64,000 nucleotides of DNA from contig NZ_LSRE01000006.1 in the NCBI RefSeq assembly GCF_001575205.1, positions 1 to 64,000 on the forward strand. The letters run 5' to 3'. Below the pieces are notes generated by a model. The model was not told where the DNA came from. It saw nothing but the letters and a program-made list of their open reading frames with translations, and did no database searches. Below are positions 1-9,003 of the stretch, one piece after another. This stretch comes from Tsukamurella pseudospumae (GTDB lineage: Bacteria > Actinomycetota > Actinomycetes > Mycobacteriales > Mycobacteriaceae). Numbering within the stretch: position 1 is the stretch's first letter; every line of letters begins with the position of its first letter. A program made the translations under genes and the position numbers.

Positions 1-171
1 CCACCGCCGCGAAGAAGACCGCGGCGAAGGCCCCCGCCAAGAAGGCTCCGGCCAAGACCACCGCCGCGAAGAAGACCGCGGCGAAGGCCCCCGCCAAGAA
101 GGCTCCGGCCAAGACCACCGCCGCGAAGAAGACCGCGGCGAAGGCCCCCGCCAAGAAGGCTCCGGCCAAGA
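1..171 (+). repeat. Three tandem 57-bp direct repeats in the hupB tail
   Basis: Units 1-57, 58-114 and 115-171 look identical base for base. Each encodes 19 residues (TTAAKK-TAAKAPAKK-APAK). The period is a multiple of three, so gain or loss of a unit keeps the frame. The repeat probably extends upstream of the window. Identity at synonymous sites suggests recent duplication or ongoing slippage. Confidence 0.95.
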
Positions 172-188
172 AGGCCGCGAAGAAGTAG
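1..188 (+). CDS. hupB: HupB-type nucleoid-associated protein, C-terminal tail (5' truncated)
   Basis: Only the last 61 codons are present, read from base 3 to the TAG at 186-188. They encode a Lys/Ala/Pro-rich tail built from AAKK, AAKAPAKK and APAK motifs, like the basic C-terminal extension of mycobacterial HupB (histone-like HU with an H1-like tail). In the family the N-terminal HU fold, here outside the window, bends DNA, and the basic tail binds and compacts it. Assignment rests on tail composition and on synteny with mutT1-ppk downstream, since hupB-mutT1-ppk is the mycobacterial order. Other alanine/lysine-rich H1-like proteins cannot be excluded. Confidence 0.7.
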   Translation, partial: TAAKKTAAKAPAKKAPAKTTAAKKTAAKAPAKKAPAKTTAAKKTAAKAPAKKAPAKKAAKK

Positions 189-208
189 CCCACGACTGCT
201 CGACGGCA

Positions 209-239
209 CCGGCCCGCAGTGTTCACCACTGCGGGCCGG
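209..239. terminator. Strong hairpin between convergent hupB and hemerythrin gene
   Basis: A perfect 13-bp inverted repeat (209-221 and 227-239) surrounds a 5-nt loop, 20 nt after the hupB stop. It has no T run, as is common for actinobacterial terminators. The loop overlaps the stop codon of the opposing hemerythrin gene (223-225), so one hairpin could serve both convergent transcripts. Confidence 0.7.
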
Positions 240-891
240 CGCCGTAGATCTGTCGGTACGCCCGCGCGAAGTCCCTTCTGCCGACGAGGCGCCACACCAC
301 GCGCGCCGGCAGCGGCAACTGCGTCATGAGCAGGTCCCGCTGCTCAGGGGTCGCCGTGTGGAGCATGAATCCCAGGAACACGAGGCGCCGTTCCTTCGGG
401 ATCGATGCGTTACCCCGGTCGGCCAACGCCCGCCACTCGTCGACGCTCATCACCTCTCGCACGATCGGCAGGACGTGCCGCTCCTCGTCCGACAGGTGCT
501 CGGCGAGGGAATCATTCAGGTCGCTCAGTGTGGCAGCCAGTGTCCCGCCGTCCGTGCGCCGACCGGACGCCGCGAACGCGGCCCCCTCCCGGTGGCAGCC
601 CGCCACCAGGTCGGCGATGCGGCTGTGCTGTTCCTCCATCCTCAGGACGAGGGCCCGATCCTGCGGGGCCCTGCTCGCCAGCACCGGCCACATCAGTTCG
701 TCCTCACCGACGTGGTGGTGATGCAGGCCGGTGAGGAGTTCGGAGAGCCAGCCGGCCAGGTCGGCGGCGCGCGATCGATCGCCGTCCGGCACAGCGGTTA
801 CGAGGTCGGGCAGGGCTGCGAGGTGGGTGCGGAAGAGGGTGTGGACGATGACCATCTCCTCGGTCTGCGGGCGGTTCGCCGTCGTCGTCAT
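223..891 (-). CDS. Hemerythrin-like HHE domain protein
   Basis: This 222-residue protein carries the scattered His/Glu pattern of the hemerythrin fold: an early VHTLFRTH helix, an HHHHVGEDE cluster near residue 60, MEEQHSRI, and SLAEHLSDEERHVLP. Hemerythrin-like domains bind a di-iron centre and sense or handle O2, NO or iron. The ATG at 891 is chosen because a purine-rich AAGGAGTTCCC ribosome-binding site precedes it and the family begins there; an in-frame start at 987 lacks such support. The C-terminal ~60 residues are an extension with no motif I recognise. It sits alone, convergent to hupB and divergent from the SARP-type regulator. The specific role is unknown. Confidence 0.8.
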   Translation of the reverse strand: MTTTANRPQTEEMVIVHTLFRTHLAALPDLVTAVPDGDRSRAADLAGWLSELLTGLHHHHVGEDELMWPVLASRAPQDRALVLRMEEQHSRIADLVAGCHREGAAFAASGRRTDGGTLAATLSDLNDSLAEHLSDEERHVLPIVREVMSVDEWRALADRGNASIPKERRLVFLGFMLHTATPEQRDLLMTQLPLPARVVWRLVGRRDFARAYRQIYGAGPQW

Positions 892-988
892 GGGAACTCC
901 TTCTCGGTCGGTGCGGTTCCGTGCCGACGATCGCCCCCGTGGCTTGTAGAGCACTTGGAAGCCGCACCCGACCGCGGCCCGCGGCACC

Positions 989-994
989 TACACT
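989..994 (+). promoter_or_regulatory. Possible -10 box of the SARP-type regulator
   Basis: TACACT lies 10 nt before the ATG at 1005, in a region with no convincing ribosome-binding site. This fits a very short leader. No -35 element was recognised. Confidence 0.35.
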
Positions 995-1004
995 GAGCAC
1001 CGTT

Positions 1005-4000
1005 ATGGTGCAGATCCGGGTACTGGGGCCGCTGGAGGCCTGTGATGGGCGGGGTCGGGTCGAGCTCGGCGGCCCCAAGCAGCGCGCCGTGCTCGCCCTC
1101 CTGGTGATCGCCCGCGGCCGGGTGGTGTCGGTCGACAGGCTCATCGACGATCTGTGGCACGGGGAGCCCCCGCGCCGCGCGCTGGCAGCGCTGCAGGCCT
1201 ACGTCTCCAACCTCCGGCGGCAGCTCGAGCCCGAGCGGGCGCCGCGGGCGCAAGCGCAGATCCTCGTGAGTCGAGCGCCCGGATACGCGGTCCGACTCGA
1301 CACCGCACAGGTGGACGCGTGGCGGTTCGAATCCGTGCTGGAGGAATCCGGATCGACTGCGGAGCCGGCCGCGGTGCGCCGCCTCCTCGATGACGCTCTC
1401 GCGCTGTGGAGAGGTCCGGCGTACGCCGAATTCGCGGCTTCGTCCTGGGCCACCGTCGAGATCGGACGGCTCCAGGAACTGCACGCCGACGCCCGGGTAC
1501 GGCAGGCCGAAGCCGTCCTGCGGTGCGGTGACGCGACCGGCGCCGTGCTGCTCGCCGACTCCCTCCGACGCGATCACCCGCTCCGGGAGGACGCGTGGCG
1601 GATCCTCGCCCACGCGCTGTACGTCGCCGGGAGACAGGGGGAGTCGCTCGGCGCGCTGCGCGAGGCGCGCGCCGTGCTCGCGGACGAGCTCGGCCTGGAT
1701 CCGGGACCGGCGCTCGCGGCCCTGGAGGCGGACATCCTCGCCCAGCGGATCCCCGTCGACGTGATCCGGCGACCGCTCCCCACGTCGGCGAACCCGGCCG
1801 GCTCCGTCGCCGCGGCGACGGACGGAGCCCCCACCGTCGCGGTGGACGCCGCCGCACCCCCGCACGACGGATTGCTGGGGCGGACGGCGGAGGTCACCGC
1901 GATCGTCGACGCGGCCGAGACCGTCCGTACCGCACGCGAACCCGGGCTGTGTCTGGTCACCGGGGAGGCGGGCGACGGGAAGTCCGCCCTCCTGGGGCGT
2001 GTCGCGCGCGTCCTCCGGGCCGGGGGATGGGAGGTGGTCACCGGCCGTTGCCCCGAGGCCGAAGGCGCTCCTCCGGCGTGGGCGTGGAGTCAGGTGCTCG
2101 GAGCCCTGGGGGAACGCGGCGAGGAGGGACGGTGTCGTGCGCTCGTGGATCGGCTCGCGGGGGCGGTGTCGACGGAGCGGGCGGGCGCGGAACACTCCGC
2201 CGAGATGTCCCGGTTCCTCCTCCACCAGGACGTCGTCGAGACCCTGTCCGCAGCCGCGACGAGGGGACCCGTAGCGATCCTCCTCGACGACCTGCACCGC
2301 GCGGAGTCCGAGACGCTGAACCTCCTGATCGAGGTCGCGGAGGCGGTCCCCGTCCTGGTCGTCGGCGCGTACCGACCCGCCGAGGTCGGCCGGCACCTCG
2401 AGATCGCGCTCGGGGCCCTCGCCGTCCGGCACCCGCTCCGACTCCGGCTGCCCGGCCTCGCCCTCGAGGACGCCACCTCGCTCGTCGCCGAGTTCGCGCA
2501 CCAGGCACCGTCGCCCGACACGATGCGACGGCTGCTCGAGCGGACGGGGGGAAATCCCTTCCATCTCAAGGAGAGCGCGCGCCTGCTGCGCAGCGAGGGC
2601 GAGCTCGTCGCGCTCTCGGCGGTGCCCGCCGGTGTGCGGGACGTGCTGCGCCGGCGCCTGTCGCGCCTGCCGGACGTCGCGGTGTCCGTTCTTCGCCTGG
2701 CGGCCCTCGTCGGTCGCACGGCGGATCTCGACGTGCTCGTCCTCGCGGCGGAGGTGGAGGAGGAGGTCGTCTTCGACGGTCTCGACGCCGGCCGGCTCGC
2801 GGGCCTCCTGGAGGTGGACGGGACCACGGTGAGCTTCACCCACGTTCTGGTGCGGGACACTCTCATCGGAGACCTACCGCGTCTGCGCAGGATGCGGTGG
2901 CACCGTCGGATCGCCCGGGCGTGGGAGGAGGTCGACCCCGCGGCGGTGGCGGCCATCGCCCATCACCACGGTGCCGCTCTCGGCGCCGACAACGCCGCCG
3001 AGGCACTGCGATACGCCCTCGTCGCCGCCGACCTCGCGGACGCGAGGTTCGCCTACGACGTCGCCGCGGAGAACCTGCGGGCCGCGGAGCGCGCGTGCAT
3101 CCGGATCCCGGGGTACGCCGCCCGGGACCGGATCGCCCACCTGTGCCGGCTCAGCCGGACGCTGCTCGCGGACGGGCGACTCGAGGAGGCCCGCGAGACC
3201 AGGCTGCGGGCGGTGCGGCTCGCGCAGCGCTCCGACGCGGAGATGATCGACGCCGCGATCACCGCGTGGGACCTGCCGACGCCCTTGATCACCCGACGGT
3301 ACGGCTCCGTCGACACGGAGATCGTCGATGCGGTGCGCGAGCGGCTCGAGCAGACCGATCCGCCCCCGGACGTTCGATGTCGCCTGCTCGTCGTCCTGAT
3401 CGAGGAGGTGTACGGCGAGCGGGACGAGGTCGCGGCCGATGCGGCGAGGGAGGTGCTCGAACTGTCCGCGACGGTGGGCGATCCGCTCGTGCGCGGGCTG
3501 GCGCTCGTCGCCTACCTGACACTGCCGCGCCCCCTCACGCCGCCGGCGGAACGGGCGGAACTGGCGGACGAGCTGATCGGTCTCGGGGAGTCCGCGAATC
3601 GCGAGGTGTTCGGTCTCATCGGACATTTCACACACGTCCAATCCGCCGGCGCCGAAGGGGCATTGGACGAGGCGCGGGCTCACCTCGCGGAGATGGACCG
3701 GCTGGTGGGCATGTTCCGGTGGGGGCAGGCGATCGCTTCCAACCTGTTGATCCACGCGATGCTCGCGCACGCGGGTGGGCGCTTCGCCGAGGCGGCGGAA
3801 CAGTACCGCGGGGCGGGCGACGTGTTCGCTCGTCAGCGGATCGCGGACGGAGCGGGGATGATCGCGCTCGCACAGTTCAGCGTCCGGCTCTCACTGGGGG
3901 ACGTCGCGGAGTTCGCGGAGGTCCTCGGAGCGATCGATTCGTCCGCGGGGGACGTCCTGTGCGATCCGGTCGCGTTGGCGCTGCTGTCGGCGGGTCGGCG

Positions 4001-4346
4001 TTCCGACGCGGAGCGGGTGCGGCGCGCGGTCCGCCCGGTGCGGCGGGACTTCTTCCACTCCCTGCTGCTGACCACGCGGGGCATCGCGGTGGCGGCGATC
4101 GGAGGCCACGACGAGGTCGTCGACGTCTACGACGAACTCCTGCGCTACAGCGGCGAACTCGGCGGCGCCGACACGGGGTGCTACGTGGTCGGGCCCGTCG
4201 ACACGGTCCTCGGCGATCTCGCTGCGCGACTCGGCGGACCGGCGCGTGCGGCCGACCACTACCGCGCGGCGGCGCGGCTGGCGGAGCGCTGCGGGAACGA
4301 GGTGTGGGCGCGGGCCGCGCGGGACAGGCTCCAAGAGTTCTCCTAG
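1005..4346 (+). CDS. Large SARP/AfsR-type regulator with ATPase and TPR-like region
   Basis: This is a 1113-residue cytoplasmic transcriptional regulator. Residues ~1-95 form an OmpR/PhoB-like winged helix (VQIRVLGPLEA start, GGPKQRAVLALL). Residues ~100-245 are the bacterial transcriptional activation domain typical of SARP proteins, ending PGPALAALEADIL. An AAA/STAND ATPase follows, with Walker A GEAGDGKS at 320-327 and a Walker B-like AILLDDLH near 423-430. The remaining half is alpha-helical, Ala/Arg-rich and TPR-like, with no C-terminal LuxR helix-turn-helix seen. The ATG at 1005 begins exactly at the domain start. Such proteins activate metabolite or stress genes in an ATP-dependent way; no target is evident here. 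It lies between hupB and mutT1-ppk, where the mycobacterial arrangement has nothing comparable. Confidence 0.85.
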   Translation: MVQIRVLGPLEACDGRGRVELGGPKQRAVLALLVIARGRVVSVDRLIDDLWHGEPPRRALAALQAYVSNLRRQLEPERAPRAQAQILVSRAPGYAVRLDTAQVDAWRFESVLEESGSTAEPAAVRRLLDDALALWRGPAYAEFAASSWATVEIGRLQELHADARVRQAEAVLRCGDATGAVLLADSLRRDHPLREDAWRILAHALYVAGRQGESLGALREARAVLADELGLDPGPALAALEADILAQRIPVDVIRRPLPTSANPAGSVAAATDGAPTVAVDAAAPPHDGLLGRTAEVTAIVDAAETVRTAREPGLCLVTGEAGDGKSALLGRVARVLRAGGWEVVTGRCPEAEGAPPAWAWSQVLGALGERGEEGRCRALVDRLAGAVSTERAGAEHSAEMSRFLLHQDVVETLSAAATRGPVAILLDDLHRAESETLNLLIEVAEAVPVLVVGAYRPAEVGRHLEIALGALAVRHPLRLRLPGLALEDATSLVAEFAHQAPSPDTMRRLLERTGGNPFHLKESARLLRSEGELVALSAVPAGVRDVLRRRLSRLPDVAVSVLRLAALVGRTADLDVLVLAAEVEEEVVFDGLDAGRLAGLLEVDGTTVSFTHVLVRDTLIGDLPRLRRMRWHRRIARAWEEVDPAAVAAIAHHHGAALGADNAAEALRYALVAADLADARFAYDVAAENLRAAERACIRIPGYAARDRIAHLCRLSRTLLADGRLEEARETRLRAVRLAQRSDAEMIDAAITAWDLPTPLITRRYGSVDTEIVDAVRERLEQTDPPPDVRCRLLVVLIEEVYGERDEVAADAAREVLELSATVGDPLVRGLALVAYLTLPRPLTPPAERAELADELIGLGESANREVFGLIGHFTHVQSAGAEGALDEARAHLAEMDRLVGMFRWGQAIASNLLIHAMLAHAGGRFAEAAEQYRGAGDVFARQRIADGAGMIALAQFSVRLSLGDVAEFAEVLGAIDSSAGDVLCDPVALALLSAGRRSDAERVRRAVRPVRRDFFHSLLLTTRGIAVAAIGGHDEVVDVYDELLRYSGELGGADTGCYVVGPVDTVLGDLAARLGGPARAADHYRAAARLAERCGNEVWARAARDRLQEFS

Positions 4347-4368
4347 TGGGCCGGCGCACCGTCGGCAC

Positions 4369-5043
4369 ATGACCTCGACGAACCTCGTACACCGTCTCTC
4401 AGCCGTGCTCATCTCACTGGGGACGGCGTTCTCCGTGGCGGCGTGCAGCCTCAGTATCTCGGCCGACGACGCCACGCCCGCCCACCCTTCCGCGTCGCCG
4501 GCCTCCTCGGTCCCCGGTGCCGAAACGACGATCGCCGACTACCTCCGGGACGCCGGCATCACCGAGACGCCCGTGCACGTCGGCGATGCGTCGGCGCCGA
4601 CGATCCAGTTGCCGACCCTGCCGGACTGGGTGGACGCGACGGAACAGGCCGGTGAGAACACCTATGCCGCTGTGAAGTACACGGGCGTGGCCGCCACGGA
4701 TTACACGCCGAACGTGGTGGTCCTGCTCTCGCGGCTCACGGGACGCGCGATCGATCACGACGCGCTCCTCGCCGTCGCGCCCGGGGAGGTGCGCAACCTT
4801 GCGGGATACGCACCCCACGGTTCGCCGCGGACCGAGTCGTTGGCGGGACACCGCGCGTACAAGATCGCTGCGACCTACTACCTGGACGGCATGCCCGCCG
4901 TCGTCGGACAATCGACGGTCGTGATCGCCGGGCGCGACGCGACCTACATCGCGCAGATCAGTGTGACGGGGGCGCGGTCGCAGGAGCCGGTCGTCGAGGC
5001 CACTTCCCGGACGATCGACCGGGACCTACGTATTCGCGTGTAG
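4369..5043 (+). CDS. LpqN/LpqT-family lipoprotein
   Basis: The 224-residue product starts with a charged n-region, a hydrophobic stretch and the lipobox VAAC at residues 23-26, so Cys26 is the predicted lipidated residue. The mature part begins with a Ser/Ala/Pro linker, then IADYLRDAGITETPV and PTLPDWVDA, which match the LpqN/LpqT lipoprotein family of Mycobacteriales. Family members are cell-envelope proteins; mycobacterial LpqN has been linked to mycolate transport partners. The ATG at 4369 is chosen because it places the signal peptide at the N terminus. It is 22 nt downstream of the SARP-type gene and may be co-transcribed. Its 3' end overlaps the opposing mutT1 by 18 nt. Confidence 0.75.
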   Translation: MTSTNLVHRLSAVLISLGTAFSVAACSLSISADDATPAHPSASPASSVPGAETTIADYLRDAGITETPVHVGDASAPTIQLPTLPDWVDATEQAGENTYAAVKYTGVAATDYTPNVVVLLSRLTGRAIDHDALLAVAPGEVRNLAGYAPHGSPRTESLAGHRAYKIAATYYLDGMPAVVGQSTVVIAGRDATYIAQISVTGARSQEPVVEATSRTIDRDLRIRV

Positions 5044-5979
5044 CGGTAGCGGACTGTCGACGTGGTCCATGGTCAGCAGGCGGCCGCCCGACGTGGTGAG
5101 CACCCAGACGCTCGCCTTGCGGTTGCGGGCAGGCGGCAACCGGACGTCGTCGGCTCCCGCCCACCACGCAGTGAGCTCCGGGATCACCCCGCCCTGACTG
5201 CACACGACCGGCACGGTGCCCGATTCTTCACCGGTCCGCGCGATCTCGCGGATCCGACGGTGCGCGGCCGCTGGGTCGCGCGCGTAGGCGGTCTCCGACA
5301 TCGTCGGCTCCAGGACGAGCGGGAGGCCGGTCTCGGCCGCCAGGGGCTCCAGGGTCTGCGTGCACCGCACCGGGGGAGCGGACAGCAGCCTGCCGGGCCC
5401 GAAGGCGCCCAGCAGGTCCACGAGCGCCTCGGCCTGGGCGCGGCCGTTCCGGTCGAGCGGGCGCGCGAGGTCGTCGCCCTGGTAACCCTGTTTCCGTCCC
5501 GCCTTGGCGTGCCGGACGATCAGCATCGTCGCCGTCGACTCGGGCTGCTTGCCGAAGGCGCGCAGGATCCGTTTGTCCATCGGGTACGTCAGCAGTGCGG
5601 TGCCGGCCTCCACCGGGAGCCAGCGCAATTCGTCGGTCTCCTCGTTCGGTGCGAACACGCCGGAACCGGCGAGCGCCGACCAGTAGGACACGCGCTTGCG
5701 CGCCGTCGCTCCGCCCGGGCCGTGCCGGCCGCGCCGCGGCACGTCGTAGGACACCTGGCCGATCCTGCGGACGAAACGCGCCGAGAAGCCCGTCTCCTCC
5801 ACCACCTCGCGGAGTCCGCCCACGACGGCGTTCTCGTCGGGTTCGACGTGCCCCTTGGGGAGCGACCAGTCGTCGTAGCGGGGCCGGTGCACCACGGCGA
5901 CCTCGGCACCGTCGGGACCGTGCCGCCACAGCACGCCCCCGGCGGCGCGGACGACGGCGCCGTCACCCTTCGCGGTCAC
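5026..5979 (-). CDS. mutT1: MutT1: Nudix hydrolase fused to histidine-phosphatase domain
   Basis: The 317-residue protein has two domains. The N-terminal Nudix domain carries the complete Nudix box at residues 43-65 (G...E...REVVEETG). The C-terminal phosphohistidine-phosphatase domain begins with [13 protein letters not shown] at 156-159. This fusion is typical of mycobacterial MutT1, which sanitises 8-oxo-dGTP and hydrolyses diadenosine polyphosphates. The GTG start at 5979 overlaps the ppk TGA (GTGA), so translation is probably coupled. It is last in the cofC-ppk-mutT1 operon, and its 3' end overlaps the opposing lipoprotein gene. Confidence 0.9.
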   Translation of the reverse strand: MTAKGDGAVVRAAGGVLWRHGPDGAEVAVVHRPRYDDWSLPKGHVEPDENAVVGGLREVVEETGFSARFVRRIGQVSYDVPRRGRHGPGGATARKRVSYWSALAGSGVFAPNEETDELRWLPVEAGTALLTYPMDKRILRAFGKQPESTATMLIVRHAKAGRKQGYQGDDLARPLDRNGRAQAEALVDLLGAFGPGRLLSAPPVRCTQTLEPLAAETGLPLVLEPTMSETAYARDPAAAHRRIREIARTGEESGTVPVVCSQGGVIPELTAWWAGADDVRLPPARNRKASVWVLTTSGGRLLTMDHVDSPLPLHANT

Positions 5980-8168
5980 CGCTGGCTCGCGCGGTGCGCG
6001 CGCATGAGTTCCCGTTGATGGTCGCGCACGGTCTCACCCGAGACGGGGGAGGCGTTCCAGTTGCCGTCGGCGTCGAGCACCCAGCACCGGGTGGCCGGGT
6101 CGAGCGCGGACTCGAACATCTCGGCCAGCTGCCGCGTGAGCCGGGGATCCTTGACCTGCGCCATCACCTCGACGCGCCGATCGAGGTTGCGGTGCATCAT
6201 GTCCGCGCTGCCGATCCAATACTCGTCCGCACCGCGGAAGTGCAGGATCCGGGAGTGCTCGAGGAACTGGCCGAGGATCGACCGGACGGTGATGTTCTCG
6301 CTGACCCCCGGCATGCCCGGCCGCAGGGCGCAGATGCCGCGGACCACCACCTCGACGGGCACCCCGGCCTGCCCGGCCCGGTACAACGCGTCGATGATCT
6401 GCTCGTCGACGACCGCGTTCGCCTTGAGCTGCACGCCCGAGGGCTTCCCGGCACGGTGCAGCTCGATCTCCCGGTCGATCCGATCGACGATGCCCGACCG
6501 GATGCCGTGCGGCGCGACCATGAGATTGCGGTACTCCTCCTTGCGGGAGTAGCCGGTGAGCCGGTTGAACAGGTCCGTCAGATCCGCGCCCAGATCGGGA
6601 TCGGCGGTGAACAGGCCGACGTCCTCGTACAGCCGCGCCGTCTTCGGGTTGTAGTTGCCGGTGCCGATGTGGCAGTAGCGGCGGATGGTCGAGCCCTCGC
6701 GCCGGACCACCAGGCAGGTCTTGCAGTGGGTCTTGAGACCGACGAGGCCGTACACCACGTGCACCCCGGCGCGCTCGAGCTTCCTGGCCCACTTGATGTT
6801 TGCCTGCTCGTCGAAGCGCGCCTTGATCTCGACCAGCGCCACGACCTGCTTTCCGGCCTCCGCCGCGTCGATCAGTGCCTCGACGATCGGCGAGTCGCCG
6901 GAGGTGCGGTAGAGCGTCTGCTTGATCGCCAGCACCTGGGGATCGGCCGCCGCCTGCTCGATGAACCGCTGCACGCTCGTGGAGAACGAGTCGTACGGGT
7001 GATGCACCAGGACATCGCCCTCACGCAGGGTGGAGAAGACGCTCTTAGGCGTCTCGCGCTCGCCGAAGGCCGGGTGCGTCACCGGGACGAAGGGCTTCTC
7101 CTTGAGGTCCGGCCGGTCCACGCCGTACAGCTCGAAGAGACAATTCAGGTCGAGGAGCCCGGGAACCGTGATCACGTCCGCGGGATCGACGTCCATCTCT
7201 CGCAGCAGCAGCTCGAGCATGTGCTCGGACATGTCCTCGGCCACCTCGAGTCGGACCGGCGAGCCGAACCGGCGCCGCGCCAGTTCCCGCTCGAGCGCCT
7301 GCAACAGGTCCTCGTCGCGGTCCTCCTCGACCTCGAAGTCGGCGTTACGGGTGATCCGGAAGACATGGTGCTCGGCCACCGTCATCCCCGGGAACAGGAC
7401 ATCGAGGTGGGCGGAAATGAGGTCCTCCATGGGGAGCACCGCGTAGTCCATCTGCTCCGACCGCACCGGGACCAGTCGATCCACGTTGTCGGGAACCTTG
7501 ACCCGGGCGAAATGCTCGCCGCCGGTGGCGGTGTCGTGCACCGCGACCGCCAGGTTCAGGGACAGGCCCGAGATGTACGGGAACGGGTGCGCAGGGTCGA
7601 CCGCCAGCGGGGTGAGCACGGGGAAGACCTGGTTGTGGAAGTACGCGGTGAGCCGCTCGCGTTCGTCCGCCGACAGCTCCGACCAGCTCAGCACCGAGAT
7701 ACCCCGCGCCGCCAGCTCGGGGCGCACGGCGTCACTGAACACCAGCGCGTGCTTGTGCGAGAGCTCCTGCGTGCGACGCGAGATCATCCGGAGCTGCTCG
7801 CGCGGCGAGAGCCCGTCCGCCGACCGGACGGACAGTCCCATTTGGTCGCGTCGCTTGAGCCCGGCTACGCGGACCATGAAGAACTCGTCCAGGTTCGACG
7901 CGAAGATCGCCAGGAACTTGGCGCGCTCGAGAAGGGGGAGTGACGAATCCTCCGCCATGGCCAGCACGCGGGCGTTGAAGTCGAGCCAGCTCAATTCACG
8001 GTTGAGGTACCGATCCTCGGGGAGGTCGCTGGTCACCTCCGCCGGAGCGGCGGGCGGCGCCGTCGGGATCGCCGTGATCCGGCCCGGGAGGGGCGTGGAG
8101 TTCTCGGCGGCGACGGCCCCCGGAGCGGCAGTCGATTCGGAGGCGGGTGCGGAGGGCTCGGTGGTCAC
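5976..8168 (-). CDS. ppk: Polyphosphate kinase (PPK1)
   Basis: This 730-residue enzyme transfers the ATP gamma-phosphate reversibly onto inorganic polyphosphate. The N terminus is a low-complexity Ala/Pro/Thr linker; the core starts [21 protein letters not shown], the classic PPK1 opening. The signature [20 protein letters not shown] carries the conserved histidine (about His500) of the phospholipase-D-like active site. The GTG at 8168 is chosen because it forms a GTGA overlap with the cofC stop; an in-frame ATG at 8195 would lie inside cofC. It is coupled at both ends (cofC upstream, mutT1 downstream), grouping polyphosphate synthesis, nucleotide sanitation and F420 synthesis in one transcript. 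Confidence 0.95.
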   Translation of the reverse strand: MTTEPSAPASESTAAPGAVAAENSTPLPGRITAIPTAPPAAPAEVTSDLPEDRYLNRELSWLDFNARVLAMAEDSSLPLLERAKFLAIFASNLDEFFMVRVAGLKRRDQMGLSVRSADGLSPREQLRMISRRTQELSHKHALVFSDAVRPELAARGISVLSWSELSADERERLTAYFHNQVFPVLTPLAVDPAHPFPYISGLSLNLAVAVHDTATGGEHFARVKVPDNVDRLVPVRSEQMDYAVLPMEDLISAHLDVLFPGMTVAEHHVFRITRNADFEVEEDRDEDLLQALERELARRRFGSPVRLEVAEDMSEHMLELLLREMDVDPADVITVPGLLDLNCLFELYGVDRPDLKEKPFVPVTHPAFGERETPKSVFSTLREGDVLVHHPYDSFSTSVQRFIEQAAADPQVLAIKQTLYRTSGDSPIVEALIDAAEAGKQVVALVEIKARFDEQANIKWARKLERAGVHVVYGLVGLKTHCKTCLVVRREGSTIRRYCHIGTGNYNPKTARLYEDVGLFTADPDLGADLTDLFNRLTGYSRKEEYRNLMVAPHGIRSGIVDRIDREIELHRAGKPSGVQLKANAVVDEQIIDALYRAGQAGVPVEVVVRGICALRPGMPGVSENITVRSILGQFLEHSRILHFRGADEYWIGSADMMHRNLDRRVEVMAQVKDPRLTRQLAEMFESALDPATRCWVLDADGNWNASPVSGETVRDHQRELMRAHRASQR

Positions 8169-8866
8169 CGCTCCATTCTGGCGCATGGACCGCACGAGTT
8201 CGACGCGATGTCCGGATCGGCCGCGGCGAGGGCCGCCGCGGTGTGCTCGCCCACCACGAGCGCACCGGCGAGATCCTCCGGGGTGTCCACGTCGGTGCGT
8301 AGACCGGGCCAGGGCCCGGCGTGCGCGACGGCGCCCCCGGCCCGGTGCGCCGCAGCCGAACCGACGCCGAACGCCGGGCGCAGCGGCGTGCCCGCCGGCG
8401 CGTACAGCGCGGCGGTGCCGGTTCCCGCACGGTCCGGCACGAACGCGCGACGGCCGTTCGCGGCGGCGAGGAAGGCGCCCAGCTCGCCGGCGGTGATGCC
8501 GGGAAGGTCCGCCTGCAGCGCGATAACGGCTACGGCACCGTCGTACTGCGCGACGGCGGCCTCCGCCCCCGCGGCGAGGGCCGCGTTGAGACCGCCGGGC
8601 CGCGGCTCGTCGACGGGGATCGCGCCGGCCTCCGCGGCGACCGCGCGGACCACGGGATCCGGCGACACGACGTGGACGGCGGCCACCGCGGGCACGGCGA
8701 GCGCCGCGGCCAGCGTGTCGCGGAGCATCGCCAGGACGAGCCCGGGGACCGCCTCCCGCAGTCCGGCGCCGGGCGCGGCGAACCGGGACTTCGCGGCGTC
8801 GAGTGACTTCACGGCGGTCACCACCACCACGGCGGGGGGCGCGTCGGCGCCGCGCAGTGCGGTCAT
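8165..8866 (-). CDS. cofC: CofC/FbiD-type 2-phospho-L-lactate or PEP guanylyltransferase
   Basis: The 233-residue protein resembles the CofC/FbiD nucleotidyltransferases of F420 biosynthesis: an [19 protein letters not shown] start (lysine-containing nucleotide-binding loop), an IALQADLP acidic metal site, and the [10 protein letters not shown] and [11 protein letters not shown] motifs near the C terminus. In mycobacteria this enzyme (FbiD) activates phosphoenolpyruvate with GTP; other lineages use 2-phospholactate. The ATG at 8866 is 7 nt after a TAGATT box, so the message may be leaderless. Its TGA overlaps the ppk GTG. An F420-dependent PPOX-like enzyme is encoded at 47000-47398. Confidence 0.88.
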   Translation of the reverse strand: MTALRGADAPPAVVVVTAVKSLDAAKSRFAAPGAGLREAVPGLVLAMLRDTLAAALAVPAVAAVHVVSPDPVVRAVAAEAGAIPVDEPRPGGLNAALAAGAEAAVAQYDGAVAVIALQADLPGITAGELGAFLAAANGRRAFVPDRAGTGTAALYAPAGTPLRPAFGVGSAAAHRAGGAVAHAGPWPGLRTDVDTPEDLAGALVVGEHTAAALAAADPDIASNSCGPCARMER

Positions 8867-8873
8867 GACGACC

Positions 8874-8879
8874 AATCTA
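8874..8879 (-). promoter_or_regulatory. -10 box of the cofC-ppk-mutT1 operon (leaderless)
   Basis: On the minus strand TAGATT ends 7 nt before the cofC ATG, and no ribosome-binding site lies between. A transcript starting there would begin at or next to the ATG. Confidence 0.55.
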
Positions 8880-8917
8880 GGCGTGCGGAACCGGCGGTGC
8901 CGCGCATGGTCGGGCGA

Positions 8918-8923
8918 TACGCT
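8918..8923 (+). promoter_or_regulatory. Candidate -10 box upstream of gpsA
   Basis: TACGCT lies 8 nt before an ATG at 8932 that opens a 23-codon frame overlapping the gpsA start. It is probably the gpsA promoter, giving either a ~60-nt leader or a leaderless upstream ORF. Confidence 0.4.
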
Positions 8924-8931
8924 CTCCTGCG

Positions 8932-9003
8932 ATGCCCATGTCCGTCGGCGTGGGTGCGAGCGCGATGCGAGGAGTTGGGGTGCGATGGTCGACGTTGCGG
9001 TGA
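8932..9003 (+). CDS. Possible 23-codon leaderless upstream ORF overlapping gpsA
   Basis: This frame opens at an ATG 8 nt after a TACGCT box and encodes [12 protein letters not shown] followed by [11 protein letters not shown]. It ends at a TGA at 9001-9003, 19 nt inside gpsA in another frame. It contains the gpsA ribosome-binding site. No homology is recognised; it may be a regulatory leader peptide or chance. Confidence 0.3.
   Translation: MPMSVGVGASAMRGVGVRWSTLR

Noticed and set aside
1-171. CRISPR-like or satellite array
   Set aside because: The 57-bp units are directly adjacent with no spacers and encode a Lys/Ala-rich protein tail in frame.
888-4392. Very long open frames antisense to, or out of frame with, the SARP-type regulator gene
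   Set aside because: Their products are Arg/Pro/Gly-rich without domains. In ~70% GC DNA, strong third-position GC leaves other frames open. The true frame has clear winged-helix, BTAD and Walker motifs. The same reasoning removed long shadows at 12.4-13.7 kb, 13.7-15.7 kb, 30.9-33.7 kb, 40.8-42.9 kb and 44.9-47.0 kb.
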